From Gammaproteobacteria bacterium (GTDB lineage Bacteria; Pseudomonadota; Gammaproteobacteria; Pseudomonadales; Pseudohongiellaceae): DNA of 64,000 nucleotides. Location: assembly GCA_002711845.1 (NCBI GenBank), contig PASF01000001.1:541537-605536 (forward strand), read 5' to 3'. Positions 25,747-34,667 of this stretch are shown one piece after another; the first letter of the stretch is position 1, and every line of letters starts with the position of its first letter. The position numbers and the translations under genes are program-made. The notes under the pieces were generated by a model. The model did not search any database, was not told the DNA's origin, and saw only the letters and a list, made by a program, of their open reading frames with translations.

Positions 25747-27102
25747 TCAGGGATAGGCAGGCTTGCCCTTACCGTGTCCTGTCAGCGCCCGGTTGCCGTG
25801 CCCAGGCCGCGTCTGACGCCCGTAGCGACTGATGTCCAGCCCCTGGGTATCGATCACCGGGCGGCGCTGGCCGATGATGTCCGACAATACTTGCGCCGAG
25901 CCGCAGGCCATGGTCCAGCCCAAGGTGCCGTGGCCGGTGTTCAGGAACAGATTGTCCAGGGCGGTCGCGCCGACCACCGGCGTACCGTCGGGTGTCATCG
26001 GCCGCAGGCCAGCCCAATAACGGGTATCGCTGTTGTCGCCACCGCCCGGGAACAGGTCGTTGACCACCATGCGCAGTGTCGACAGTGGTTTTCGCCGCAG
26101 GCGCAGATCGAAGCCAGCCAGTTCGGCGGTGCCGCCCACCCGGATACGGTCGTCAAACCGGGTGATCGCCACCTTGTAGGTTTCATCCATGATGGTGGAT
26201 GTCGGCGCCCGGCTGTCATCGCTGATCGGCACAGTCAGTGAATAACCCTTGACCGGGTACACAGGCAGATCAATGCCCAGAGGCCGGAGCAGCTCGGGTG
26301 AGTAACTGCCCAGCGCGAGCACAACATTGTCGGCCTGCAGAGTTTCCCGATTGCATTCACGGGTGGCAATCTCAGCGCCGGTAATGCGCCGGCCGTCGCT
26401 GTTGAGCGCGAGAATGTCGCAGCCATAACGGAAACGGACGCCCAGCGCCCGGCAACGGGCCTCCAGCTCAGTTGTAAACAACTGGCAATCGCCGGTTTCA
26501 TCCAGCGGCAGACGCAGACCGCCGACAAATTTGTTCTGACTTTGGGCCAGCCCGGGCTCGGCGCGCAGGCAACCGGCTCTGTCCAGCAGATCAAAGGGCA
26601 CGCCCAGTTTTTGCAACACATCAATGTCCTGTGCGGCCGCATCCAGCTGTTTCTGGGTGCGGAATAATTGCAGGGTGCCGCGCTGGCGTTGCTCGTAGTC
26701 GATACCGGCTTCCGAGCGCAGGTCCATCAGGCACTGGCGGCTGTGGTCGGCCAGGCGCATCATGCGCTGCTTGTTGAGCGCATATCGGTCAGCCGTGCAG
26801 TTACGCAGCATCTGCCACATCCAGCGATACTGCTGCAGATCCGCCGTGGGACGGATAGCCAGCGGCGCATGTCTGGAAAGCATCCATTTAATGGCTTTCA
26901 GCGGTACGCCGGGTGCCGCCCAGGGTGCAGAATAGCCGGGTGAGACCATGCCGGCATTGGCAAAACTGGTCTCCTGCGCCGGCCCGGACTGACGATCAAT
27001 CACAGTCACCTGATGTCCTGCCCTGGCCAGATACCAGGCGCTGGTGATGCCAATGACGCCGGCGCCAAGAATAATGCTGTGTCCTGGATGTGCGTTCTGC
27101 AT
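25747..27102 (-). CDS. dadA: D-amino acid dehydrogenase
   Basis: A 451-residue FAD-dependent dehydrogenase (DadA). The N-terminal Rossmann motif [20 protein letters not shown] binds [23 protein letters not shown] and [17 protein letters not shown] are family signatures. It oxidises D-alanine and other D-amino acids to keto acids and passes electrons to the respiratory chain. The C-terminus has an unusual Gly/His/Lys-rich tail (about 20 residues). It is divergent from an Lrp-type gene, the usual dadA/dadR arrangement; no alanine racemase (dadX) follows. Confidence 0.94.
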   Translation of the reverse strand: MQNAHPGHSIILGAGVIGITSAWYLARAGHQVTVIDRQSGPAQETSFANAGMVSPGYSAPWAAPGVPLKAIKWMLSRHAPLAIRPTADLQQYRWMWQMLRNCTADRYALNKQRMMRLADHSRQCLMDLRSEAGIDYEQRQRGTLQLFRTQKQLDAAAQDIDVLQKLGVPFDLLDRAGCLRAEPGLAQSQNKFVGGLRLPLDETGDCQLFTTELEARCRALGVRFRYGCDILALNSDGRRITGAEIATRECNRETLQADNVVLALGSYSPELLRPLGIDLPVYPVKGYSLTVPISDDSRAPTSTIMDETYKVAITRFDDRIRVGGTAELAGFDLRLRRKPLSTLRMVVNDLFPGGGDNSDTRYWAGLRPMTPDGTPVVGATALDNLFLNTGHGTLGWTMACGSAQVLSDIIGQRRPVIDTQGLDISRYGRQTRPGHGNRALTGHGKGKPAYP

Positions 27103-27175
27103 AATAACTCCTGTCGTTTCCCCGTCAGTTGGTGGGTGGACGATAGGCGCTATTGTAAGATGAGTCGACTGCGTG

Positions 27176-27209
27176 TATTTTCTGTTTCAGGGTAACACTG
27201 TAGAAAATA
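27176..27209. promoter_or_regulatory. AT-rich dyad between dadA and the Lrp-type gene
   Basis: TATTTTCT (27176-27183) and AGAAAATA (27202-27209) are exact inverted repeats separated by 18 bp, ending 34 bp before the regulator GTG start. The layout would suit an Lrp/DadR-type operator, but this is inferred from symmetry alone. Confidence 0.45.
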
Positions 27210-27243
27210 ACACTGCTTTATCTTGTTGATGCGGGAATAAATC

Positions 27244-27750
27244 GTGAAAACGCGCAGAGCCTCCAGCCGCGAGCTGGACAAGATCGACCGCCAGATACTG
27301 CGTATCATGCAGCGTGAAGGCCGTATCTCCTATGTCGAGCTGGGAGAACGCGTCGGGCTGTCCACCACACCTTGCATGGAACGGGTAAAGCGTCTGGAGC
27401 GGGAAAAGTTCATTCTCAGTTATGGGGCCCGCCTGAATCCGCAAAAGCTGCAGGCGAATCTGCTGGTGTTTGTCGAAATCAGCCTGACCTCCAAGTCGGC
27501 CAGCATTTTTGAGGATTTCCGCAAGGCCGCTATCAAATTGCCGCATGTTCTGGAATGTCATCTGGTATCGGGTGATTTTGACTACCTGGTCAAGGCCAGA
27601 ATCTCGGAAATGGCATCGTACCGGAAGTTACTGGGAGACATCCTGCTGAAGCTGCCCGGCGTGCGCGAATCCAAAAGCTACATTGTCATGGAGGAAATCA
27701 AGGAAACCCTGGAGCTCCCGGTGCCCGATGATACGCCCGTGATTGTGTGA
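27244..27750 (+). CDS. Lrp/AsnC-family regulator (probable dadA regulator)
   Basis: A 168-residue Lrp-type protein: N-terminal HTH at about 10-60 (LDKIDRQILRIMQREGRISYVELGERVGLSTTPC) and a C-terminal RAM ligand-binding domain (VFVEISL, HLVSGDFDYLVKARI). The SxTPCxERVKRLE pattern is close to global Lrp. It uses a GTG start at 27244. Being divergent from dadA, it probably senses an amino acid and controls dadA, like DadR; a role as the genome's general Lrp is the alternative. Confidence 0.9.
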   Translation: MKTRRASSRELDKIDRQILRIMQREGRISYVELGERVGLSTTPCMERVKRLEREKFILSYGARLNPQKLQANLLVFVEISLTSKSASIFEDFRKAAIKLPHVLECHLVSGDFDYLVKARISEMASYRKLLGDILLKLPGVRESKSYIVMEEIKETLELPVPDDTPVIV

Positions 27751-27909
27751 GGGTCTCAGTGTCGTGTCCGGCGAACGCGCAGGCTGCTGAGGGGCCGCCT
27801 TCAGTCACCTGCATGCCTCTGCCCGGGAAACAGGGCAAAAAGGACTGGAATCCGGCGGCACAACAGGCAACAATCACCATCCATGTCATGAACGATCCGG
27901 AGAACCCCC

Positions 27910-28677
27910 ATGAGTGCCAATGCCCAAGACGTCTTCAACTCACGCCCAGCGCATATCAGCGACGCAGAGTGGCAGGTCAGGGTCGAGCTTGCCGCTGCCT
28001 ATCGGCTGGTGGCGCATTTTGGCTGGGATGATCTGATTTTCACCCATCTGTCGGCGCGGGTGCCCGGTGGCGATCACCATTTTCTGATCAATCCTTACGG
28101 CATGATGTTCCATGAAATCACCGCGTCGTCGCTGGTCAAGGTTGACCAGCAGGGCGAAATCATTTCCGACAACGGCTACAAGGTCAACCCGGCCGGTTTT
28201 ACCATTCACAGCGCTATTCATATGGCGCGTGATGACGCCGGCAGTGTCATGCACCTGCACAACCATGCCGGCACCGCGGTGTCCGCGCAGAAGGACGGCC
28301 TGCTGCCGATAACCCAGACCGCGATGCTGGTGCATCCGCGTATTGCCTATCATGATTATGAGGGCGTAGCGTTGAACCTGGATGAGCGAGAGCGCATTGT
28401 GCAAGACCTGGGCGACAAGGACATCATGATTCTGCGCAATCACGGCACCCTGACTGTCGGCAAGACCATCCCTGAAGCATTTACACTGATGTATTTTCTG
28501 GAAAATGCCTGCGAGAAGCAGATTCGTGCCCAGGCGGGTGGCGAACTGAATTTTCCGTCTCAGGCGGCTATCGACACCACCCGCAAACAGTCAGAGACCC
28601 TGCCCAAGGTTGCGCCTCTGCTGTGGCCGGGTCTGATGCGTACGCTGGATGCCAAAGACCCTGGCTACCGGACCTGA
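27910..28677 (+). CDS. Class II aldolase/adducin-family protein
   Basis: A 255-residue protein of the AraD/FucA-like class II aldolase and adducin head family. Zinc-binding His residues are in VMHLHNHAGTAVSA and the later ILRNHGTLTVGKTIPEAF; FGWDDLIFTHLSARVP is the typical first strand-loop. True aldolases keep a catalytic Glu/Asp in the segment that here reads INPYGMMFHEITASSL, so activity is plausible but the substrate is unknown. It starts 159 bp after the Lrp-type gene on the same strand. Confidence 0.87.
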   Translation: MSANAQDVFNSRPAHISDAEWQVRVELAAAYRLVAHFGWDDLIFTHLSARVPGGDHHFLINPYGMMFHEITASSLVKVDQQGEIISDNGYKVNPAGFTIHSAIHMARDDAGSVMHLHNHAGTAVSAQKDGLLPITQTAMLVHPRIAYHDYEGVALNLDERERIVQDLGDKDIMILRNHGTLTVGKTIPEAFTLMYFLENACEKQIRAQAGGELNFPSQAAIDTTRKQSETLPKVAPLLWPGLMRTLDAKDPGYRT

Positions 28678-28683
28678 GCCGTG

Positions 28684-28914
28684 TCAGGGTTGGCCGATTT
28701 GCGATACTGAGATCAGTTTGTTGTTGTCATCCAGTTCCAGTTTGAAGCTGCCATGGATGCCGCTATGGCTGACAAAGCGTTGCAGAATGGCTGTGGGAAA
28801 CTGCACGCGACGGCCATCACGCGCCCGGCAGGAGACATGACGGGCGGCGCCCTGGTAGTGACGCAGGAATTCGTCAGCACTGATGTGCAGATCAACAATG
28901 AGGATATTGGACAT
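28684..28914 (-). CDS. DUF2835 family protein
   Basis: A 76-residue protein matching DUF2835: LHISADEFLRHYQGAARHVSCRARDGRRVQFP, then ILQRFVSHSGIHGSF and a short acidic end. This small conserved protein occurs widely in gammaproteobacteria and has no known function. It is convergent with the aldolase-like gene, and the racemase gene lies upstream on the same strand. Confidence 0.85.
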   Translation of the reverse strand: MSNILIVDLHISADEFLRHYQGAARHVSCRARDGRRVQFPTAILQRFVSHSGIHGSFKLELDDNNKLISVSQIGQP

Positions 28915-28940
28915 AGGTGATACACATTCTTATGTTGACG

Positions 28941-29669
28941 TCAGTCGCTACCCGTCATGAGGCGGCCAGGCAGCGGGATTTTGTCAAGCGCCGCGGCGAC
29001 GGCCTGACTGGCGTGGATTGCTGTGGTGTCGTACAGGGGGACATCGGTATCCTGTTGCTGAATCAGCAAGGCAATCTCGGTACACCCCAGTATGATTGCC
29101 TGGGCACCGTTAGCCGAGAGCTGTGAGACGATGTCCAGGTATTTCGCCTTTGAGGATTTGTCCACTATCCCCAGACACAGCTCCGAGTAAATCACGTCGT
29201 GAATGATCGCACGCTCATGTTCCCTCGGAATCAGCACATCCATACCTTGTGCCTGCAGTCGTGATTTGTAGAAGTCCTGCTCCATGGTGAAGCGGGTGCC
29301 GAGCAGGCCCACACGCTTGATGCCATCGGCTACCAGCACATTGGCCGTGGCCTCGGCAATGTGCAGGACGGGTATGTCAATTCTGGCCTGGATCTGTGGG
29401 GCAACCTTGTGCATGGTGTTGGTGCAGATCAGCAGGAAGTCGGCGCCAGCGTTTTGTACCGCCAGTGCCGCGTCACCCAGAATAGCTGCCGTTTGCTCCC
29501 ATTCGCCGCGATGCTGAAGCGCCTCGATGTCGGCGAAGTCGACACTGTACAGGGCGATTTTCGCCGAATGCAATCCGCCCAGCACGGCCTTGATTCCTTC
29601 GTTCAACGCCCGGTAATAACTTTGTGTTGACTCCCAGCTCATGCCGCCGATCAGGCCAATGGTTTTCAC
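28941..29669 (-). CDS. Aspartate/glutamate racemase family protein
   Basis: A 242-residue two-domain racemase of the Asp/Glu/hydantoin superfamily. GLIGGMSWESTQSYYRALNEG is the family N-terminus, and the two catalytic cysteines lie in CTNTMHKVAP and LGCTEIALLI. It probably interconverts L- and D-aspartate or a similar acid (YgeA/RacD type), though substrate is not fixed by these motifs. A D-amino acid dehydrogenase (dadA) a few genes away makes a shared role in D-amino acid metabolism possible. Confidence 0.9.
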   Translation of the reverse strand: MKTIGLIGGMSWESTQSYYRALNEGIKAVLGGLHSAKIALYSVDFADIEALQHRGEWEQTAAILGDAALAVQNAGADFLLICTNTMHKVAPQIQARIDIPVLHIAEATANVLVADGIKRVGLLGTRFTMEQDFYKSRLQAQGMDVLIPREHERAIIHDVIYSELCLGIVDKSSKAKYLDIVSQLSANGAQAIILGCTEIALLIQQQDTDVPLYDTTAIHASQAVAAALDKIPLPGRLMTGSD

Positions 29670-29714
29670 CGGTGTTCCTCCCTGCTAACAGACAGATCGA
29701 CGCATCACGACGCG

Positions 29715-29948
29715 TTAACAGGGACAGCGACTGACCTTGCCGTTGCCGCCACCATACCGTGCCTCGACGCGATTACGATACCACGCTGCGTAGTCTAGCA
29801 CAGGGGCATCGGCATGGTGCGAGTGCATGTGTGCCACATACGCTTCGTAGTCGCCGACACCAATCATCAAGCGCAGGGTACGGGCTGTCATGGACAGCCC
29901 AACCTGTAACGACTGCTTCAGGGATGCATGCTCAGTATCAGGGTTCAT
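29715..29948 (-). CDS. ybdD: YbdD/YjiX family small protein (CstA partner)
   Basis: A 77-residue YbdD/YjiX (DUF466) protein: MIGVGDYEAYVAHMHSHHADAPVLDY, a run ending YGGGNGKVSRCPC. It is encoded directly after cstA, with stop and start overlapping by one base (TGATG), as in many proteobacteria. Its role in peptide/pyruvate uptake is undefined, but the conserved pairing suggests it acts with CstA. Confidence 0.9.
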   Translation of the reverse strand: MNPDTEHASLKQSLQVGLSMTARTLRLMIGVGDYEAYVAHMHSHHADAPVLDYAAWYRNRVEARYGGGNGKVSRCPC

Positions 29949-31987
29949 CAGGCATAACCTTGAGCCAGGTCGGCTTCTACAGCAGGCGGTGTGTTGCGCG
30001 CCTGGCGAACGGACCGGATGGCAAAAACCACCATCGTCACCACCACAACCATGAAGAATACCGTCATAAACGCGTTGATACGGTCATTGAACACCACTGC
30101 CTGCATTTGCGCCATGGTTGTTGCCGGCGCCAGTATCTCGCCACGGGCGATGGCGCTGACAAATACGTCGGCGTGTGCCAGAAACCCGATGGCAGGGACG
30201 TCGCTGAACAGCTTCTGCCAGCCGGCGAACATGGTGATCATCAGTACCCAGCAGGCAGGCACGGCGGGCACCAGTGCCAGGCGACCCCGGCCCATCCGCA
30301 CCAGTGCCACTGTCGCCAGGATCAGCGCAATACCCGCCAGCATCTGGTTGGAGATACCAAACAGAGCCCACAGCGTATTGATACCACCAAACGGGTCAGA
30401 CACGCCCTGGTACAGGAAATAGCCCCAACCTGCTACGACCAGCGCTGTGGCCAGCAGGTTGGCACCGATATTGTTGGTGTCCTTGAGTGCCGGCACCATG
30501 GTGCCCAACAGGTCCTGCATCAGAAAGCGGCAAACGCGCGTGCCCGCATCCAGCGTGGTCAGGATGAACAGGGCTTCAAACAGAATGGCGAAGTGGTACC
30601 AGAACGCCATCATGGTGTTGCCGCCCATCGCCTCCGACAGTATGAAGGCCATACCGACAGCGAAAGTGGGGGCACCACCGGTGCGCGACAGGATACTGCC
30701 TTCGCCCATGTCGGCGGCCAACTGATTCAGCATGTCGGGCGTGACCACGAATCCCCATTGGCTGATGGCCGCCGAGGCGCTTTCAACGGTCGTGCCGATG
30801 ACGCCCGGGCCACTGTTCAGGGCAAAGTAGACGCCCGGGTCCAGCACGCAGGCCGCGATCAGGGCCATGATGGCCACGAAGGATTCCACCAGCATGGCGC
30901 CGTAGCCGATCGGGCGGACATGGCCTTCATTGTCAATCATCTTCGGCGTGGTGCCCGACGAGACCAGGGCATGAAATCCGGACACCGCACCACAAGCGAT
31001 GGTGATGAACAGGAACGGAAACAGGGCGCCGGAGAACACCGGGCCGGTGCCGTCAATGAACGGTGTGACTGCCGGCATTTTCAGCGCCGGGTTAACCACC
31101 AGAATGCCGATGGCCAGGCCCGCGATGGTGCCTATCTTCAGAAAGGTGGACAGGTAGTCTCTGGGTGCCAACAGCAACCAGACCGGCAGCACGGAGGCGA
31201 TGAAACCATAGCCCATCAGCCAAAGCGTCAGCGAGCGCCCATCCAGGTTGAAGACCTCACCCCAGTAAGGGTGTGCTGCGACTGTCTGCCCGTAGATCAA
31301 GGCGATTATCAGCATGACAAAGCCGATGACGGAAATTTCGCCGACCTGACCGGGGCGTATGTAGCGCAGGTAGATGCCCATGAACAAGGCGATCGGTATC
31401 GTGGCCGCCAGCGTGAACACGCCCCAGGGACTGCCTACCAGGGCTTTGACGACGATCATGCCCAGCACGGCGAGCAGGATGATGAGAATGGCCATGATGC
31501 CGACCAGACCCACGATGCCAGCGACCGAGCCCATCTCACGACGGATCATGTCTCCCAGGGAGGCGCCATTGCGGCGGGTGGACAGGAACAGGATGATCAT
31601 GTCCTGCACAGCACCGGCAAACACCACACCCGCCAGAATCCATAACGTGCCTGGCAGATAACCCATCTGCGCGGCCAGTACCGGGCCGACCAGCGGACCG
31701 GCACCCGCAATGGCTGCAAAGTGGTGACCAAACAGCACCCACTTGTGAGTCGGTACGTAGTCCAGCCCATCGCTCATGGTGTGCGCGGGTGTGGGACGGG
31801 CAGGGTTTAGTTGCAAAACACGATCAGCAATAAAGCGACTGTAAAAACGGTAGGCAATCAGGTACACCGACAGTGCCGACACCACCAGCCACAGTGCACT
31901 GATGGTCTCGCCACGGTGAAGCGCCAGAACCGCCAGACACACGGCTCCGACCAGGGCGACGACGCCCCACGTAAACTTTTCTTTCAT
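29948..31987 (-). CDS. cstA: Carbon-starvation transporter CstA/BtsT family
   Basis: A 679-residue membrane protein with about 16-18 TM segments. Signatures of CstA: DGLDYVPTHKWVLFGHHFAAIAGAGPLVGPVLAAQMGY-type N-terminal region (GHHFAAIAGAGP is visible), FSGALFPFLFITIACGAVSGFHALVSSGTTPK, and DAGTRVCRFLMQDLLG. Family members import pyruvate or peptides during carbon limitation. The ATG at 31987 is chosen because residues upstream in the open frame lack homology. The ybdD gene follows with a 1-bp overlap. Confidence 0.94.
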   Translation of the reverse strand: MKEKFTWGVVALVGAVCLAVLALHRGETISALWLVVSALSVYLIAYRFYSRFIADRVLQLNPARPTPAHTMSDGLDYVPTHKWVLFGHHFAAIAGAGPLVGPVLAAQMGYLPGTLWILAGVVFAGAVQDMIILFLSTRRNGASLGDMIRREMGSVAGIVGLVGIMAILIILLAVLGMIVVKALVGSPWGVFTLAATIPIALFMGIYLRYIRPGQVGEISVIGFVMLIIALIYGQTVAAHPYWGEVFNLDGRSLTLWLMGYGFIASVLPVWLLLAPRDYLSTFLKIGTIAGLAIGILVVNPALKMPAVTPFIDGTGPVFSGALFPFLFITIACGAVSGFHALVSSGTTPKMIDNEGHVRPIGYGAMLVESFVAIMALIAACVLDPGVYFALNSGPGVIGTTVESASAAISQWGFVVTPDMLNQLAADMGEGSILSRTGGAPTFAVGMAFILSEAMGGNTMMAFWYHFAILFEALFILTTLDAGTRVCRFLMQDLLGTMVPALKDTNNIGANLLATALVVAGWGYFLYQGVSDPFGGINTLWALFGISNQMLAGIALILATVALVRMGRGRLALVPAVPACWVLMITMFAGWQKLFSDVPAIGFLAHADVFVSAIARGEILAPATTMAQMQAVVFNDRINAFMTVFFMVVVVTMVVFAIRSVRQARNTPPAVEADLAQGYA

Positions 31988-32153
31988 GATGATAAATTCC
32001 GGCACTGAGAGTACAGCGCGATAACAGCATACGCCTGCTTGGCAAGCGGTGGGAGGGAGGTTGGATGAAATTTTTTGTGTCGTAACTTTTGGAACAGTAT
32101 TTGCAATAAGACCGTAAGTCGAACGCCAGACGTTCATGGCAGTTAACGACAGC

Positions 32154-32178
32154 AACCAGGGCTGATCAAGCCCCGGTT
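32154..32178. terminator. Stem-loop downstream of the Ca2+/Na+ exchanger gene
   Basis: AACCAGGGCT (32154-32163) and AGCCCCGGTT (32169-32178) form a 10-bp stem with one mismatch and a 5-nt loop, 33 bp past the exchanger stop codon. The 223-bp interval up to cstA otherwise shows no gene. No T-tract. Confidence 0.45.
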
Positions 32179-32210
32179 GTCAGTCATCAAATTGACCTGT
32201 CGCGAATGAC

Positions 32211-33293
32211 CTATCGCGCTGCCGAATTTTTCCGCCGCAGTTCGCGAATTGTCAGTATCAGCAAAGTGACAAACGTCAGGGGAATCGCACCGTACACCAT
32301 CAAGGGACCGAACCAGCTTAAAGCCTGGTTGTTGGTCGCGACCAGGATCAGATAAACCGTGTAAGCCACATAGTAAGCCAATAACATGATGCCTTCCTGC
32401 CGGCTGATGGTGCCACCCGTGAAGAAAATGGGAACACAGGCTAGGGCGACGAGGATCATCACCGGGATGTCGAAACGCACGAACTCGGGCGAAATCGCAA
32501 TGCCGCTGGGGGCGATGATACTGGCAATACCCAGCACACCCATGATGTTGAAAATATTGCTGCCCACCACGTTGCCGACGGCGATGTCACGTTCGCCGCG
32601 GATGGCCGCGATAATCGAGGTGACGACCTCGGGCATGGACGTGCCGGCCGCCACAATGGTCAGGCCCACTATCAGCTCACTGACACCCAGGTACTGGGCG
32701 AACGCCACCGCACTGTCAACGAACCAGCGGGACCCTGTGACCAGTAACGCCAGTCCGACCACGATTAATGCAGTATCCTTCAGCCAGCTGGTTTTGGCGT
32801 CTGGCGACATGCCGTATTCCTGCGCAAACGCCTGTTTGATCGCAGCGTTTTCCTTGCGACTGAGAAAAATAAGCGCCGTGATGTAAACGAGCAGCCCGGC
32901 AAACAGGATAATGCCGTCGACGCGGCTAAAGGCGCCGTCCAGGGCTATGAGCAACACGAATACCGACAGCGCCAGCATCAATGGTACATCGATTCTGATG
33001 AGTTGGCTGGATACCACCAGCGGTATGATCAGGGCGGACATGCCAAGAATGAATAGCACGTTGAAAATATTGCTGCCAACGACATTGCCCACGGCAATGC
33101 TGGCCTGGTCGGACAACGCGGACTTGACGCTGACAGCAAGTTCCGGCGCGCTGGTGCCAAACGCGACGACCGTCAGGCCGACCACCAAGGGTGAAATTCC
33201 AACGGCCGCGGCAAGCCGGGAGGCACCACGCACCAAGGCTTCAGCGCCCACTACCAGAAAAATCAGGCCCACTACAAAAAATGCAATTGCCAT
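32211..33293 (-). CDS. Calcium/sodium exchanger (CaCA family, YrbG-like)
   Basis: A 360-residue CaCA-family antiporter with the two inverted alpha repeats: GTSAPELAVSVKSAL with GNVVGSNIFNVLFILG in the first half, and GTSMPEVVTSIIAAI with GNVVGSNIFNIMGVLG in the second. It has about ten TM segments, like E. coli YrbG (ChaA-distinct). It exchanges Ca2+ for Na+ or H+. Length is standard. It lies 3' of the diguanylate cyclase gene, separated by a short hairpin. Confidence 0.92.
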   Translation of the reverse strand: MAIAFFVVGLIFLVVGAEALVRGASRLAAAVGISPLVVGLTVVAFGTSAPELAVSVKSALSDQASIAVGNVVGSNIFNVLFILGMSALIIPLVVSSQLIRIDVPLMLALSVFVLLIALDGAFSRVDGIILFAGLLVYITALIFLSRKENAAIKQAFAQEYGMSPDAKTSWLKDTALIVVGLALLVTGSRWFVDSAVAFAQYLGVSELIVGLTIVAAGTSMPEVVTSIIAAIRGERDIAVGNVVGSNIFNIMGVLGIASIIAPSGIAISPEFVRFDIPVMILVALACVPIFFTGGTISRQEGIMLLAYYVAYTVYLILVATNNQALSWFGPLMVYGAIPLTFVTLLILTIRELRRKNSAAR

Positions 33294-33321
33294 ATCGGAA
33301 CTCCTGTTGTCACCATAAACA

Positions 33322-33341
33322 CACCTGGATTTTTCCAGGTG
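33322..33341. terminator. Short hairpin between exchanger and GGDEF genes
   Basis: CACCTGGA (33322-33329) and TCCAGGTG (33334-33341) form a perfect 8-bp stem with a TTTT loop, between the GGDEF stop codon and the exchanger start on the minus strand. Possible intrinsic terminator or attenuator. Confidence 0.45.
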
Positions 33342-33394
33342 ATTTTCCGGCGCAGGATAGCGATAGCGGTACGCGGCGTCTACGGGCGGCAGAT

Positions 33395-34546
33395 TTATTT
33401 TTTCTGGCTGATCTGCGCCTTGTTCTGATACATTTCTGCGTCGGCGGCGCCGAGCAACTGGTCGGCAGTCTCGCCCCCCGCGTCGCTAAGAATTGCGCCG
33501 ATACTGACCCTGACATTGAAGCTGCCGCCGGGGATCGTAAGCGGGCCTTCCATGCGGGTGCGCAATCGACTGACAACCTGATCAAGCGCCGCCTGCGAGG
33601 TGACGGGGCGGGCGATCACCAGAAACTCGTCACCGCCCAGGCGACCGGCAAAGTCAGCGTCACGCACTGCGTCGCGCAGCCGCCCGGCAATTCCGTGCAG
33701 CAGGGTGTCGCCAGCACTGTGACCAAAGCGATCGTTGACCAGTTTGAAGTCGTTGATGTCGGCCATGATGACGGCAAACGCTTCGCCGCTGCGTTTACTT
33801 TCCGCCAGTGTCTGTGCCAGCCGCTCATCGATACAGCGACGGTTGGGCAGACCGGTCAGCGAGTCTTCGCGCGCCATTTGCATGACCTGTTGCCGCGAGC
33901 GGTAATAACACGCAACACTGATGCCAAACATCCACATCACATAGAAATTGGTGCCCGTGAACAGATACCATTGAGTCACCATCGACGCAGTGCCGGCGAA
34001 AACCTGATCACTGTTGATCAGTGCCATCAGCAGTCGCAAACCGACCGAGACCGCCATCAGCGCTGCGCCGAAGGCCGCAAGAATATTGGCAAAAAACTCT
34101 TCGTAATCCTTTGTGCGCCAGACGAAGGCGATGGCGGCGACCAGCATGAAGGACATGGTAAACGAGTCATGGAAGGTATAGCGGGCTGCCGCGTCAAAGC
34201 GGTTGAGCCAGGATGCCAGTAAAAACACGGGGATCAATGCCAGCAGAAGCAACCAGCGACGCTGACTGCGAAAGCCGCGGAAGCGCAACGTGCCTTCCAT
34301 CAGTAACATGTTCCCCGGCAGGCTCAGCGCATTGCTGACAAAGGGGGCGACGCCTTCGGGGAAATTCAGTTGCACACCCAGAAACAGTGTCAGGGTGGAC
34401 GTTAACAGCAGTAAACCGCCCAGCAACCAGAGTTTGACACCCGGCATGTCACGATTAATACGCCAGATAAGGAACAACACAATGGCGGTCGTCAGCGCCA
34501 TGCTGACAAACGTCAGCGTCAGTGTTGCGATATCCAACTGCAGCAT
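33395..34546 (-). CDS. Membrane-bound diguanylate cyclase (GGDEF)
   Basis: A 383-residue protein with an N-terminal region of about six TM helices (no named sensor domain recognised) and a C-terminal GGDEF domain. The active-site signature is GRLGGDEFLVI, and an RxxD inhibitory I-site (RDAD) lies five residues before it, so product feedback by cyclic di-GMP is expected. It should make c-di-GMP from two GTP. The ATG at 34546 has a GGGA upstream; a TTG 12 codons earlier has no RBS. Confidence 0.9.
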   Translation of the reverse strand: MLQLDIATLTLTFVSMALTTAIVLFLIWRINRDMPGVKLWLLGGLLLLTSTLTLFLGVQLNFPEGVAPFVSNALSLPGNMLLMEGTLRFRGFRSQRRWLLLLALIPVFLLASWLNRFDAAARYTFHDSFTMSFMLVAAIAFVWRTKDYEEFFANILAAFGAALMAVSVGLRLLMALINSDQVFAGTASMVTQWYLFTGTNFYVMWMFGISVACYYRSRQQVMQMAREDSLTGLPNRRCIDERLAQTLAESKRSGEAFAVIMADINDFKLVNDRFGHSAGDTLLHGIAGRLRDAVRDADFAGRLGGDEFLVIARPVTSQAALDQVVSRLRTRMEGPLTIPGGSFNVRVSIGAILSDAGGETADQLLGAADAEMYQNKAQISQKK

Positions 34547-34667
34547 GCCCGATCCCGGTATTGATTCTGTTATCCTTATCAACGCCGAGAATAGCTGTTA
34601 ATGCCAATGCCGTCCAGCCGACATGCCGGACCGGACGGTATATGTTTCCCACGTCAATGGCTTGGCA

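Noticed and set aside
29759-31645. 628-residue open frame on the plus strand
   Set aside because: It is antisense to cstA, rich in His, Gln, Arg and Asp in the pattern typical of GC-rich antisense frames, and has no recognisable domain.
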